In this document: piece by piece, positions 43,519 through 56,880 of the stretch
Layout of the letters: each line of letters begins with the position of its first letter
Position numbering within the stretch: the stretch's first letter is position 1
From: Candidatus Pantoea edessiphila
GTDB taxonomy: Bacteria > Pseudomonadota > Gammaproteobacteria > Enterobacterales > Enterobacteriaceae
Length of the DNA: 64,000 bases
Direction: 5' to 3'
Assembly (NCBI RefSeq): GCF_002933315.1
Contig: NZ_PDKT01000001.1
Span: 310,001 to 374,000, forward strand
Position numbers and translations under genes: made by a program
The notes under the pieces: model-generated
The model's database searches: none
What the model saw: only the letters and a program-made list of their open reading frames with translations
What the model was told of the DNA's origin: nothing

Positions 43519-43830
43519 ATGTTCAATCAAACCAAAGAATATAATAATATTAATATGAATCAGAATATAAAAGAAATGATAAATTCACTTAGAAGTTTAT
43601 TAAAATCCTATGGAAATGAATCAAAGGATGAAATAATTAAAGCTCGCAATTACGCAGAAAAAATTTTAAAAAAAAATAGAAATAAACCAATTAATAATGA
43701 TATGTATCAAGAGACGAAAAATATAATTAATCAAATTGATACATATATACATGAAAAACCATGGTATGGTGTTAGCATAGGTACCACATTAGGACTTATG
43801 TTAAGTATATTATTATTTTCAAGACGTTAA
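43519..43830 (+). CDS. ygaM: YgaM-like DUF883 membrane-anchored ribosome-associated protein
   Basis: The 103-residue protein is an amphipathic helical region (residues 15-80) followed by one C-terminal membrane helix (WYGVSIGTTLGLMLSILLF) and basic RR. This is the ElaB/YqjD/YgaM (DUF883) layout. Its place just upstream of nrdHIEF identifies it as YgaM by synteny. YqjD and ElaB bind stationary-phase ribosomes at the membrane in E. coli; a role for YgaM is inferred only. A strong GGGGG ribosome site precedes the ATG. Confidence 0.85.
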   Translation: MFNQTKEYNNINMNQNIKEMINSLRSLLKSYGNESKDEIIKARNYAEKILKKNRNKPINNDMYQETKNIINQIDTYIHEKPWYGVSIGTTLGLMLSILLFSRR

Positions 43831-43855
43831 CTTATAATATTTTAGAAAATTTTAC

Positions 43856-43880
43856 AAGGCCTCGCAGATGCGGGGCTTTT
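43856..43880 (+). terminator. Rho-independent terminator of ygaM
   Basis: AAGGCCTCGC (43856-43865) pairs with GCGGGGCTTT (43870-43879) around an AGAT loop, with two G-T pairs, and runs into TTTT. It lies 26 bases past the ygaM stop. Confidence 0.85.
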
Positions 43881-43997
43881 TATAACAAATATTAATTGAC
43901 ATTTTAACAAAAAATTTATATCCAAAAAAATCATATAATACCTATTTGTTTACTAATGCAATTTATTAACAAATTTAAAATTATATACATAATAATC

Positions 43998-44026
43998 TTG
44001 ACCTTTAAAAATACAATATTTAATAT
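43998..44026 (+). promoter_or_regulatory. Putative nrdHIEF promoter
   Basis: TTGACC (43998-44003), a 17-base spacer, then TAATAT (44021-44026) form a fair sigma-70 promoter about 80 bases before nrdH and downstream of the ygaM terminator. I see no clear NrdR or Fur box, but A/T content makes operators hard to judge. Confidence 0.45.
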
Positions 44027-44107
44027 TTGTTCCAAAAATATATGACTTACTATTTCAGACAAGGATAAAATATTGAAATTTGAAAATAAAAAAGAGAAAA
44101 ATCAATT

Positions 44108-44350
44108 ATGAGTATTATTGTGTATTTTAAAAGTAATTGTATTCAATGTGAAGCAACAAAAAATGCCATGAATAGAAAAGGGATAGAATACAAATTAATT
44201 AATATTGATATCCAACCAGAAGCCATTGAAAATTTGAAATCACTTGGGTATTATCAAATGCCTGTAGTGATAACTAATAATGATCACTGGAGTGGTTTTC
44301 GTCCAGATAAAATTGCTGATTTATGTCAACTAACTGATGTTAGAGGATAA
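44108..44350 (+). CDS. nrdH: Glutaredoxin-like NrdH
   Basis: NrdH supplies electrons to the class Ib ribonucleotide reductase. Its 80 residues match E. coli (81). The redox pair is Cys11 and Cys14 (CIQC) and the C-terminal WSGFRPDKI motif typical of NrdH is present. It is the first gene of a four-gene operon with nrdI, nrdE and nrdF. Confidence 0.97.
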   Translation: MSIIVYFKSNCIQCEATKNAMNRKGIEYKLINIDIQPEAIENLKSLGYYQMPVVITNNDHWSGFRPDKIADLCQLTDVRG

Positions 44351-44354
44351 TAAG

Positions 44355-44737
44355 ATGTTACCACTGGTTTATTTTTCCAGCCACTCAGAAAATACATATA
44401 GATTTATCATGTGTTTAAACTTACCGGCTGATAGAATACCTTTAGATATTAAACAAAAATTAAAGATAAAAAGACCTTATATTCTATTAGTACCAAGCTA
44501 TGGTGGTGGTGGTAGTAAAGGTGCTGTTCCTAAACAAGTAATACAATTTCTTAATGATAAATCTAATAGAAATGGTATTCGTGGAGTGATAGCTGCTGGT
44601 AATCGTAATTTTGGGAAAGGCTATTGTATAGCTGGAGATATCATTGCTAGAAAATGCCACGTTCCTTATCTCTATAGATTTGAGTTAATGGGTACCCCTA
44701 GCGATATTGCTAATGTAAAAGCAGGAGTAACACAATT

Positions 44738-44744
<7 letters not shown>
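44355..44744 (+). CDS. nrdI: Flavodoxin-like NrdI
   Basis: NrdI is the flavoprotein that generates the oxidant for assembling the manganese-tyrosyl cofactor of NrdF. The ATG at 44355, after AGAGGATA, gives 129 residues (E. coli 136). The N-terminal [10 protein letters not shown] phosphate loop and [16 protein letters not shown] are intact. It starts 4 bases after nrdH ends and overlaps nrdE. Confidence 0.96.
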
Positions 44745-47843
<3,099 letters not shown>

Positions 47844-48455
47844 TTTATTAGATATCTCTCACATATTAGCTGCATTTAACATGTTAATTGAATGTTGAAA
47901 TGCTAATATTCTTGATTTTTTATCAAAAATTAATTTTTAAAAATCCAAAATTAATATTTAATATCAAAATAAAACATTAATATAAAATTTGTTACCACTA
48001 ATGCCAATTGATCATAGTAAATAGAAATAAAAATACAATTAGACATTAGATAATTGATGCATATTAAAATAAATAGTAATTATCTTTTTATAATTTTCTT
48101 TAAAAATTACAACAGTAATGTTTACAAGTAAGATTATTTGTATATAAGATATCATGTTATTATAATATTGAATACATTTTAACTATATATGAAAAACTAT
48201 ATAAATTTTGAATTTATAAAATATTAAAAATTTATATAGATAATTTATTGATACTATAACATTTGTAATTTAGCATAAAATATATCATTAGTGATTGATT
48301 AATACCAATTATTCTAAATTGAAGTACGTTATAAATTATTATAATTTCAATAATAATTATTATCCTTCTGATTGTAATATATTAACAACTAATAAAATAT
48401 TCTATATTCAAAAAATATCATTCTATGATAAAACCATAAAGGCAAAAAAACACAT
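47844..48455. other. Spacer at a synteny break between nrdF and purH
   Basis: The 612 bases hold no convincing gene. A 64-codon open frame at 48295-48489 lacks a match and overlaps purH. In E. coli the genes on either side lie about 1.4 Mb apart, so a rearrangement joined them here. The purH promoter must lie inside. Confidence 0.65.
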
Positions 48456-50057
48456 ATGCAAAAAAATAATTCTATTAGATATGTTTTAATTAGTGTTTTT
48501 GATAAAACTGGTATAATTAATTTTGCTAAAGAACTACATAATCGAAATATTAAAATACTTGCTACAAGTGGTACTGCAATTTTATTAATGCGTTCAGGAA
48601 TACCAATTATAGAAGTATCCAAATATACTGGATTTCCAGAAATGATAAATGGTCGTGTTAAAACATTACATTCAAAAATATATGCTGGCATTTTATATCG
48701 TCGTGGTAAAGATGATAATCTTATTCAAGATAATGATATATTTCCAATAGATATGGTAGTAGCTAATTTTTATCCATTTATGAAAACTATTACTCGTGAT
48801 AATTGTTGCATAGAAGAAGCAATAGAAAATATAGATATTGGAGGTCCAACAATGGTATGTTCTGCAGCAAAAAATTATAAATTTGTATCTGTTGTTGTTA
48901 AAAATACCGATTATGATTTAATTATAGATGAATTAGATATTAACAATAATTCATTAACTTTAGATACTCGTTTAAAATTAGCTAGTAAGGCTTTTAAATA
49001 TTTAAATATTTATAGTAATATTATTTCTGATTATTTTAATAATTTAAGAGGTGATTTATATAATAATGAACAAAATAACCATATAACGGATGAAAATATT
49101 CTTCCAGAAATAATAAATATTAAATTAATCAAAAAGAAGAATATGCTTTATGGGGAAAATAATCATCAATCTGCTGCTTTTTATATACAAGAAAATAAAA
49201 ATAACAAATGTATGTCAAATTTATTAAAAATTCAAGGAAAAAAACTTTCATATAATAATATCATTGATATTAATACAGCTATAGAATGCTTAAAAGAATT
49301 TAATCAACCTGCATGTGTAATAATTAAACACGCAAATCCATGTGGAGTTGCGATCAATCATTCAATTGATGACGCTTATAAGCGTGCTTATAATACTGAT
49401 CCTGTTTCAGCATTTGGTGGTGTTGTAGCTTTAAATTGTATATTGAATAAATCAACTATTGAATTGATTATTAATAATCAATTTTTAGAAGTTTTAATAG
49501 CTCCATCAATTACTGAAATTGCACTAAAAATTATTAATAAAAAGAAAAAAATTAGATTAGTGACATATAATCAACATGATCAAATATTTCCACAAATAGA
49601 TTTTAAAAGTGTTATTGGTGGATTTTTAATTCAACAACATAATCTTACCACTATAGAAAATGATAAAATTAGTGTAGTCACTAATACTCAACCAAATGAG
49701 CAACAAATGAACGATGCAATATTTTGTTGGAAAGTATCTAAATTTGTTAAATCTAATGCAATTGTTTGTGCTATAAACGGTGCTACAATTGGCATTGGTG
49801 CAGGTCAGATGAGCCGTATAGATGCAGTAAAAATTGCTGCTATTAAAGCAAATAATGCAAAATTACAAATAAAAAATTGTGTTATGGCATCTGATGCTTT
49901 TTTTCCATTTCGTGATAATATTGATATTGCTGCTGAAATGGGTATAAGTTGTATTATTCAACCTGGTGGCTCTATCCGTGATAAAGAAATTATTAAAGCC
50001 GCTAATGAACATAATATCTCGATGATCTTTACTAAGATAAGACATTTTCGTCATTAA
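48456..50057 (+). CDS. purH: Bifunctional AICAR transformylase/IMP cyclohydrolase PurH
   Basis: PurH carries out the last two steps to IMP. Its 533 residues match E. coli (529). The N-terminal cyclohydrolase domain (VLISVFDKTGI, ATSGTAILL, HSKIYAGIL) is followed by the transformylase domain (CVIIKHANPCG, SAFGGVVALN, ASDAFFPFRDNI). Start ATG has AAAGGC upstream. purD follows after 22 bases: the purHD operon, as in E. coli. Confidence 0.98.
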   Translation: MQKNNSIRYVLISVFDKTGIINFAKELHNRNIKILATSGTAILLMRSGIPIIEVSKYTGFPEMINGRVKTLHSKIYAGILYRRGKDDNLIQDNDIFPIDMVVANFYPFMKTITRDNCCIEEAIENIDIGGPTMVCSAAKNYKFVSVVVKNTDYDLIIDELDINNNSLTLDTRLKLASKAFKYLNIYSNIISDYFNNLRGDLYNNEQNNHITDENILPEIINIKLIKKKNMLYGENNHQSAAFYIQENKNNKCMSNLLKIQGKKLSYNNIIDINTAIECLKEFNQPACVIIKHANPCGVAINHSIDDAYKRAYNTDPVSAFGGVVALNCILNKSTIELIINNQFLEVLIAPSITEIALKIINKKKKIRLVTYNQHDQIFPQIDFKSVIGGFLIQQHNLTTIENDKISVVTNTQPNEQQMNDAIFCWKVSKFVKSNAIVCAINGATIGIGAGQMSRIDAVKIAAIKANNAKLQIKNCVMASDAFFPFRDNIDIAAEMGISCIIQPGGSIRDKEIIKAANEHNISMIFTKIRHFRH

Positions 50058-50079
50058 TTAATATATAGAAATAAAAAAT

Positions 50080-51342
50080 ATGAAAATTTTAATTGTTGGT
50101 AATGGTGGACGTGAACATGCATTAGCATGGAAAGCATCTCAATCAGCATTAGTTGATATTATATTTATTGCTCCAGGAAATGCTGGTACTATTTTAGAAC
50201 CTCGTGTACATAATGTAAAAATTAATTATACTGATATATCAGCATTGAAAAGTTTTGCCAAGAAAGAAAAAATAGATTTAACAATTGTCGGTCCTGAATT
50301 ACCAATTACCATGGGTATTGTAGATGAATTCCATGAATTAGGATTCAATATATTTGCTCCAACCAAATCTGCTTCTCAAATAGAAAGTTCTAAGGTTTTC
50401 ACTAAAAAATTTTTATCTCGTTACAATATTCCCACTCCCAAGTATGAATATTTTACGGATATAAATATTGCTTTATCTTATCTTGATAAAATAAGTTTGC
50501 CTATTGTTATTAAAGCTGATGGTTTAGCATCTGGTAAAGGTGTAATTATTGCACAAAACAAAAAAGAAGCAAAAAATATAATTCAAAATATGCTTTCAGG
50601 AAATTTATTTGGAAATGCAGGTAAACGAATTATAATTGAAGAGTTTTTATATGGTAAAGAGGTAAGTTTTATTGTAATGGTTGATGGTAAAAATATATTA
50701 CCTATGGCTACTAGTCAAGATTACAAACGTATTAGCGATAATAATATAGGTTTAAATACGGGAGGTATGGGCTCTCATTCACCGGCTATAATAAATAACG
50801 ATGTATATCAAAATATAATGGATCATATTATATATCCTACCGTATTTGGTATGTCATTAGATGGTAATCCATATACTGGTTTTTTATATGCTGGATTAAT
50901 TATTGACGAATTAGGAAAACCAACAGTAATAGAATTTAATTGTCGTTTAGGAGACCCAGAAACTCAATCAATTATGATGCGTTTACAATCTGATATTGTA
51001 GATATTTGCATGGCGGGATGTAAAGGTATATTAGATCAAAAACAAATTAATTGGGATCCACGATACGCATTAAGTTTAGTATTAGCTACAAAAGGATATC
51101 CTAATAATTATATCAATAATCAAATAATTTATGGTTTACCTAAAAAAAATTTTACTAATAGTAAAATTTTTCATTCAGGGACAAGTTTAAATGGCAATCA
51201 ATTAATTACTAATGGAGGACGTGTTTTATGCATAACAGCTATTAACCAAAATGCCACTGTTGCTCGAAAACAGGTATATAAAATAGCTAAATCTATCTAT
51301 TGGAATAATATTTACTATCGTACAGACATTGGTTATAGTTAG
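50080..51342 (+). CDS. purD: GAR synthetase PurD
   Basis: PurD joins glycine to phosphoribosylamine. Its 420 residues match E. coli (429). The N-terminus MKILIVGNGGREHALAW, ATP-grasp loop KADGLASGKGV, and metal-binding EFNCRLGDPETQ are intact. Its glycine comes from GlyA. It is convergent with hemE. Confidence 0.98.
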   Translation: MKILIVGNGGREHALAWKASQSALVDIIFIAPGNAGTILEPRVHNVKINYTDISALKSFAKKEKIDLTIVGPELPITMGIVDEFHELGFNIFAPTKSASQIESSKVFTKKFLSRYNIPTPKYEYFTDINIALSYLDKISLPIVIKADGLASGKGVIIAQNKKEAKNIIQNMLSGNLFGNAGKRIIIEEFLYGKEVSFIVMVDGKNILPMATSQDYKRISDNNIGLNTGGMGSHSPAIINNDVYQNIMDHIIYPTVFGMSLDGNPYTGFLYAGLIIDELGKPTVIEFNCRLGDPETQSIMMRLQSDIVDICMAGCKGILDQKQINWDPRYALSLVLATKGYPNNYINNQIIYGLPKKNFTNSKIFHSGTSLNGNQLITNGGRVLCITAINQNATVARKQVYKIAKSIYWNNIYYRTDIGYS

Positions 51343-51383
51343 TTATCATAACTATTAAATCAAGAACTAATTTTTAATAAAAT

Positions 51384-52445
51384 TTAATGCCATATACGTG
51401 ATAGATGATGTACCGCATCGATAAATACACCTGCATTTTCTGGTGAGGTATCTTGATGTATACCATGACCAAGATTAAAAATATGACCACTACCTTTACC
51501 AAAACTTTTTAAAATTTTATATACCTCTTTTATGATACGCTTAGGGGAAGAATAAAGTACTGAAGGATCCATATTACCTTGAATTGCAACTTTATTACCA
51601 ATACGACGACGTGCATCACCAATATTAATAGTCCAATCAATACCTAAACCATCAAAACCAATATTAGCCATAGCTTCTAACCATTGGTTACCACCTTTAG
51701 TAAACAATACAATTGGTACATAACTTTTTTTGTTTTTACGTAATACGTTTTCAATTATTTTTTGTAAATAATATAAAGAAAATTCACGATAAGCAGACCA
51801 AGTTAGTATACCACCCCAAGTATCAAATATAATTAAAGATTGTACACCAGCATGAATTTGCGCATTTAGATATAAAATGATATTATCTGTCAGTCTATCA
51901 AGCATTTTATGTAAAATTAATGGGTCAGAATACATCATTTTTTTTATTTTATTAAAAACTTTACTACCACCACCTTCTACCATATATGCTGCTAAAGTCC
52001 ATGGACTTCCAGAAAAACCAATTAATGGAACTTCTCCTTTAAGATTTTTATGAATCATACGTATTGTATTCATTACATAACTTAATTCTTTTTCAGGATC
52101 ATATATAGGTAATCTTTTGATATCGTTTTGACAACTAATAGGATACAAAAAACGAGGACCATGCTGTTTATCAAAATAAAGACCTAAACCCATTGCATCA
52201 GGTACTATCAAAATATCACTAAAAATTATTGCAGCATCTAAATTATAACGACGTAAAGGTTGTAATGTAATTTCACAAGCTATATCAACATTTTTACATA
52301 TTGATAAAAAACTATTAAATTTAGAGCGTATCTTCTTATATTCCGGTAAATATCGACCAGCTTGTCTCATCATCCAAACGGGTGTAACATCTACTGGTTG
52401 ACGCATCATAGCACGTAAATAACGATCATTTTTTAAATTGCACAT
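51384..52445 (-). CDS. hemE: Uroporphyrinogen decarboxylase HemE
   Basis: HemE removes four carboxyl groups from uroporphyrinogen III in haem synthesis. Its 353 residues match E. coli (354). Signatures are [15 protein letters not shown] and [18 protein letters not shown]. The neighbours purHD and rpoC flank the same chromosomal area in E. coli. A haem requirement suggests respiration is kept. Confidence 0.97.
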   Translation of the reverse strand: MCNLKNDRYLRAMMRQPVDVTPVWMMRQAGRYLPEYKKIRSKFNSFLSICKNVDIACEITLQPLRRYNLDAAIIFSDILIVPDAMGLGLYFDKQHGPRFLYPISCQNDIKRLPIYDPEKELSYVMNTIRMIHKNLKGEVPLIGFSGSPWTLAAYMVEGGGSKVFNKIKKMMYSDPLILHKMLDRLTDNIILYLNAQIHAGVQSLIIFDTWGGILTWSAYREFSLYYLQKIIENVLRKNKKSYVPIVLFTKGGNQWLEAMANIGFDGLGIDWTINIGDARRRIGNKVAIQGNMDPSVLYSSPKRIIKEVYKILKSFGKGSGHIFNLGHGIHQDTSPENAGVFIDAVHHLSRIWH

Positions 52446-52477
52446 AATTAATTTTATACTAAATATTAAAAAAACCT

Positions 52478-52509
52478 AATATCATTACCAAAATATTGGT
52501 AATGATATT
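52478..52509 (-). terminator. Terminator of the rplJL-rpoBC operon
   Basis: A 14-bp perfect stem (52478-52491 with 52496-52509, including ATCATTACCA) with loop AATA lies 28 bases past the rpoC stop. On the minus strand it is followed by AGGTTTTTTTAA. Confidence 0.8.
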
Positions 52510-52537
52510 CATTTTACAATGATGAAAAAACAATTAT

Positions 52538-55500
52538 TCATTCATCATTACAAGTATTTAAACCAGCGTTTAGAAGTTCTGCTAAATTAGCGGAAGCTTT
52601 GTCAGCGGTAAGTTGTAAATTAGATAAATTTTCTTTATTAGCTAATCTATGACGTATGCGATCTTTATGATATGAATATCCTGTACCTGCAGGGATTAGT
52701 CTACCAACTATAACATTTTCTTTCAATCCTCTAAGTGAATCGTATTTACCTGCTACTGATGCTTCAGTTAGAACACGTGTGGTTTCCTGAAATGATGCTG
52801 CAGAAATAAATGATTCAGTTGCTAATGAAGCTTTAGTAACACCAAGCAATTCTCTTACATATACTGTAGGATTTTTTCCTTTTGCTTTTAATATACGATT
52901 AGAAATTCTAATTCGAGAAAACTCTACTTGCTCACCTTCTAAAAATTCTGGATTATCAGTGCTTATAATAGTTGCTTTACGTAACATTTGACGAACTATA
53001 ACTTCAATATGTTTATCATTTATTTTAACGCCTTGTAATCGATATACCTCCTGTACTTCATTAGTAATATAACGTGTTACTGCATGAACACCACGTAAAC
53101 GCAAAATATCGTGTGGAGATTCAGGACCATCAGAAATTACATCACCTATTTCAACACGTTCACCTTCAAATACATTTAATTGTCGCCATTTTGGAATCAT
53201 TTCTTCATATATTTCATCTCCATTGATTGGAGTAATCATTAATCGTCTTTTACCTTTTGTTTCCTTACCAAAAGAAACAATACCGCTAATTTCTGCTAAT
53301 ATAGCAGGTTCTTTGGGACGACGAGCTTCAAATAAATCAGCAACTCGCGGTAAACCTCCAGTTATATCCTTAGTTCCTCCAGATTCTTGAGGAACACGAG
53401 CCAATATATCTCCTGTACTAATTTTTGCACCATCTTCTAATTGCACTATTGCTTTTCCTGGTAAAAAATATTGTGCCGGAATATCAGTACCTAATATAAA
53501 AATATCCTGTCCTTTTTCATCAACAATCTTAAGAGCAGGACGTAAATCTTTACCACCAGTAGTTCTTTCTGCATTGTCTAAAACTACTAGAGAAGATAAA
53601 CCTGTTAAATCATCTGTTTGTCTAGTAATAGTTTGACCTTCTATTATATCAATAAAACGGATAAAACCACTTATTTCAGTAATAACTGGCATTGTATGAG
53701 GATCCCAATTTGCTACTATTTCTCCTGAAGCAACTAATTCACCATCATCTTTTTCTATTATTGATCCATAAGGTATTTTATAACGTTCTTTAGTTCTATT
53801 AAACTTATCAACTATTTTTAATTCAACATTACGTGATATTACTATTGCTTTACCTAGAGAATTAAATACAATTTTGGCATTTATTAATTGTATATTACCT
53901 TTATTCTTAACTCTGATACTTGATTCAGTAGCCGCACGTGATGCAGCACCTCCAATATGAAATGTGCGCATTGTGAGCTGTGTACCAGGTTCTCCAATTG
54001 ATTGTGCTGCGATGACACCAATTGCTTCACCTTTATTAACAAGATGACCCCTTGCTAAATCACGACCATAACAATTAGCGCATACTCCAAAATCAGTTTC
54101 ACAACACACTACTGAGCGTACTTTTATAGTATCTATGGAATGTGCTTCTAAAACATCACACCAATATTCATCAAGCAAAGTGTTTCTTGAGATTAATACT
54201 TTAGAACTTCCAGGTTTAAATATATCTTCTAAAATTACTCTACCTAATACACGTTCACGTAATGGATCTTTAACATCTCCTCCTTCTATAACTGGAGTCA
54301 TTGTTATTCCTTCATAAGTACCGCAATCATCTTCTGTAATTACCAAATCTTGTGCAACATCTACCAAACGACGAGTTAAATAACCTGAATTCGCAGTTTT
54401 TAAAGCTGTATCAGCTAAACCTTTACGTGCACCATGAGTCGAAATAAAATATTGAAGAACATTTAAACCTTCACGAAAATTTGCAGTTATAGGAGTTTCA
54501 ATAATTGATCCATCTGGTTTTGCCATGAGACCACGCATTCCTGCTAACTGACGAATTTGAGCTGCGGATCCACGAGCACCTGAATCAGCCATCATAAATA
54601 TATTATTGAAAGATAATTGTTTTTTTTCTTTACCATTATTGATAATTACGGATTCGGTAGAAAGATTTTTCATCATTGCTTTAGCAACTCTTTCATTAGC
54701 AGCAGCCCATATGTCAATAACTTTATTATATCTTTCTCCTACCGTAACCAAACCAGATTGAAATTGTTCTTGAATTTCAGCTACTTCCAGTTCTGCTTCA
54801 GATATAATCTCTAATTTTTTTTCAGGAATCACCATATCATCAATACCTACTGAAACACCTGAGCGAGCTGCATACGCAAAACCAGAGTACATAATTTGAT
54901 CAGCAAACGTAACAGTAGCTTTCAAACCTAAAATACGATAACAAGTATTTAACATTTTAGATATAGTTTTTTTCCCTAAAATTTGATTAACAATAGAGAA
55001 AGGTAAACCCTTGGGTACAATCATCCAAAGAATTGCACGACCAATAGTAGTATCTACAATATTAGTATTACAAACAAATTCATCAAATTCATTTTTATAA
55101 AATTCATTAATGCGAACTTTAACGCGTGCGTGTAATTCAGCGTGTCCAGTTCGGTATAATCTCTCTGCTTCTTTTGGCCCAGTTAACATCATACCTTCTC
55201 CTTTAGCATTAACTTTATCGCGAGTCATGTAATATAATCCTAAAACGACATCTTGGGAAGGCACGATAATTGGTTCACCATTTGCAGGAGATAAAATATT
55301 ATTAGTTGACATCATTAATGCACGTGCTTCTAATTGAGCTTCTAATGTTAATGGTACATGTACAGCCATTTGGTCACCATCAAAGTCGGCATTATATGCA
55401 GCACAGACTAAAGGATGCAATTGAATTGCTTTTCCTTCAACAAGGATAGGTTCAAATGCTTGAATACCCAGACGATGTAATGTAGGTGCACGGTTTAATA

Positions 55501-56764
55501 AAACTGGGTGTTCACGAATAACATCATCAAGAATGTCCCAAACAACTGCATCTTCTCTTTCAACCATTTTTTTTGCGGCTTTTATTGTAGTAGCTAGCCC
55601 TTTAATTTCTAACTTACCATAAATAAATGGTTTAAATAATTCTAATGCCATCTTTTTTGGTAATCCACATTGATGTAAACGGAGATATGGACCAACTGTA
55701 ATTACAGATCTTCCAGAATAATCAACACGTTTACCTAATAAATTTTGACGAAATCTACCTTGTTTTCCTTTAATCATATCAGCTAATGATTTTAATGGAC
55801 GTTTATTGGAACCAGTAATAGCACGACCTCTTCTACCATTATCTAATAATGCATCTACTGCTTCTTGCAACATTCTTTTTTCATTTCTAACAATTATATC
55901 TGGAGCAGAAAGATCCAATAATCTTTTTAATCTATTATTACGATTAATAACACGACGATAAAGATCGTTTAAATCTGATGTTGCAAATCTTCCTCCATCT
56001 AAAGGTACTAAGGGACGTAAATCTGGTGGTAGTACTGGTAATACGCTTAAAATCATCCATTCAGGTTTATTGCCAGATTGAATAAAAGATTCTAATAATT
56101 TAATTCTTTTAGTTATTTTTTTTCTTTTAGTTTCAGAATTGGTCTCGTTTAATTCATCACGTAATTGTTCACATTCTTGTTCCAATTCCATATTTTTTAA
56201 TAAATATTGAATTGCTTCTGCACCCATTTTTGCATCGAATTCATCACCAAATTCTTCTAATACGTCAAGATATTGTTCTTCAGTTAACATTTGTCTTTTT
56301 TCAAGACTTGTCATACCACCTTCAACTACGACATAAGACTCGAAATACAGCACTCTTTCTATATCACGTAGAGGCATATCTAACAATAATCCAATACGTG
56401 ATGGTAGGGATTTTAAAAACCAAATATGCGCTGTTGGTGATGCTAATTCTATGTGTCCCATACGTTCACGACGAACTTTAGTTTGAGTGACTTCTACACC
56501 ACACTTTTCACAAATTACACCTCGGTGCTTTAACCTTTTATATTTACCACATAAACATTCATAATCTTTTACAGGTCCAAAAATACGAGCACAAAAAAGA
56601 CCATCACGTTCTGGTTTAAAAGTGCGGTAGTTAATAGTTTCTGGTTTTTTTACTTCACCAAAAGACCAGGAACGTATCATATCTGGCGCAGCTAAAGAAA
56701 TTTTGATGGTATCAAATTCTTCTTTTTTATTTTGTGTTTTTAGGAACTTAAGTAAATCTTTCAC
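52538..56764 (-). CDS. rpoC: RNA polymerase beta' subunit RpoC
   Basis: This is the catalytic large subunit of RNA polymerase. Its 1408 residues match E. coli (1407). It starts at GTG, as in E. coli. The N-terminal zinc site has [20 protein letters not shown], the active-site magnesium loop is [12 protein letters not shown], and a second zinc cluster includes [15 protein letters not shown]. It follows rpoB by 116 bases. Confidence 0.99.
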   Translation of the reverse strand: MKDLLKFLKTQNKKEEFDTIKISLAAPDMIRSWSFGEVKKPETINYRTFKPERDGLFCARIFGPVKDYECLCGKYKRLKHRGVICEKCGVEVTQTKVRRERMGHIELASPTAHIWFLKSLPSRIGLLLDMPLRDIERVLYFESYVVVEGGMTSLEKRQMLTEEQYLDVLEEFGDEFDAKMGAEAIQYLLKNMELEQECEQLRDELNETNSETKRKKITKRIKLLESFIQSGNKPEWMILSVLPVLPPDLRPLVPLDGGRFATSDLNDLYRRVINRNNRLKRLLDLSAPDIIVRNEKRMLQEAVDALLDNGRRGRAITGSNKRPLKSLADMIKGKQGRFRQNLLGKRVDYSGRSVITVGPYLRLHQCGLPKKMALELFKPFIYGKLEIKGLATTIKAAKKMVEREDAVVWDILDDVIREHPVLLNRAPTLHRLGIQAFEPILVEGKAIQLHPLVCAAYNADFDGDQMAVHVPLTLEAQLEARALMMSTNNILSPANGEPIIVPSQDVVLGLYYMTRDKVNAKGEGMMLTGPKEAERLYRTGHAELHARVKVRINEFYKNEFDEFVCNTNIVDTTIGRAILWMIVPKGLPFSIVNQILGKKTISKMLNTCYRILGLKATVTFADQIMYSGFAYAARSGVSVGIDDMVIPEKKLEIISEAELEVAEIQEQFQSGLVTVGERYNKVIDIWAAANERVAKAMMKNLSTESVIINNGKEKKQLSFNNIFMMADSGARGSAAQIRQLAGMRGLMAKPDGSIIETPITANFREGLNVLQYFISTHGARKGLADTALKTANSGYLTRRLVDVAQDLVITEDDCGTYEGITMTPVIEGGDVKDPLRERVLGRVILEDIFKPGSSKVLISRNTLLDEYWCDVLEAHSIDTIKVRSVVCCETDFGVCANCYGRDLARGHLVNKGEAIGVIAAQSIGEPGTQLTMRTFHIGGAASRAATESSIRVKNKGNIQLINAKIVFNSLGKAIVISRNVELKIVDKFNRTKERYKIPYGSIIEKDDGELVASGEIVANWDPHTMPVITEISGFIRFIDIIEGQTITRQTDDLTGLSSLVVLDNAERTTGGKDLRPALKIVDEKGQDIFILGTDIPAQYFLPGKAIVQLEDGAKISTGDILARVPQESGGTKDITGGLPRVADLFEARRPKEPAILAEISGIVSFGKETKGKRRLMITPINGDEIYEEMIPKWRQLNVFEGERVEIGDVISDGPESPHDILRLRGVHAVTRYITNEVQEVYRLQGVKINDKHIEVIVRQMLRKATIISTDNPEFLEGEQVEFSRIRISNRILKAKGKNPTVYVRELLGVTKASLATESFISAASFQETTRVLTEASVAGKYDSLRGLKENVIVGRLIPAGTGYSYHKDRIRHRLANKENLSNLQLTADKASANLAELLNAGLNTCNDE

Positions 56765-56880
56765 GGATTAATTCTCATTGGGGGAAGGTAAGATTTAAGA
56801 GTGTTTAAATACTCCATCATCAATATAAATTAAACTCAATAAAACTTTTAATCTGTATTTCTTAAGATTGCAAGCCTAGG

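Noticed and set aside
43896-43924. TTGACA-based promoter upstream of nrdH
   Set aside because: The -35 is perfect, but at 16-18 base spacing no acceptable -10 is present; the candidate at 43998-44026 is better.
48295-48489. 64-codon open frame on the plus strand before purH
   Set aside because: Asn/Tyr/Ile/Lys-rich composition typical of random A/T DNA, no recognisable match, and it overlaps the purH start.
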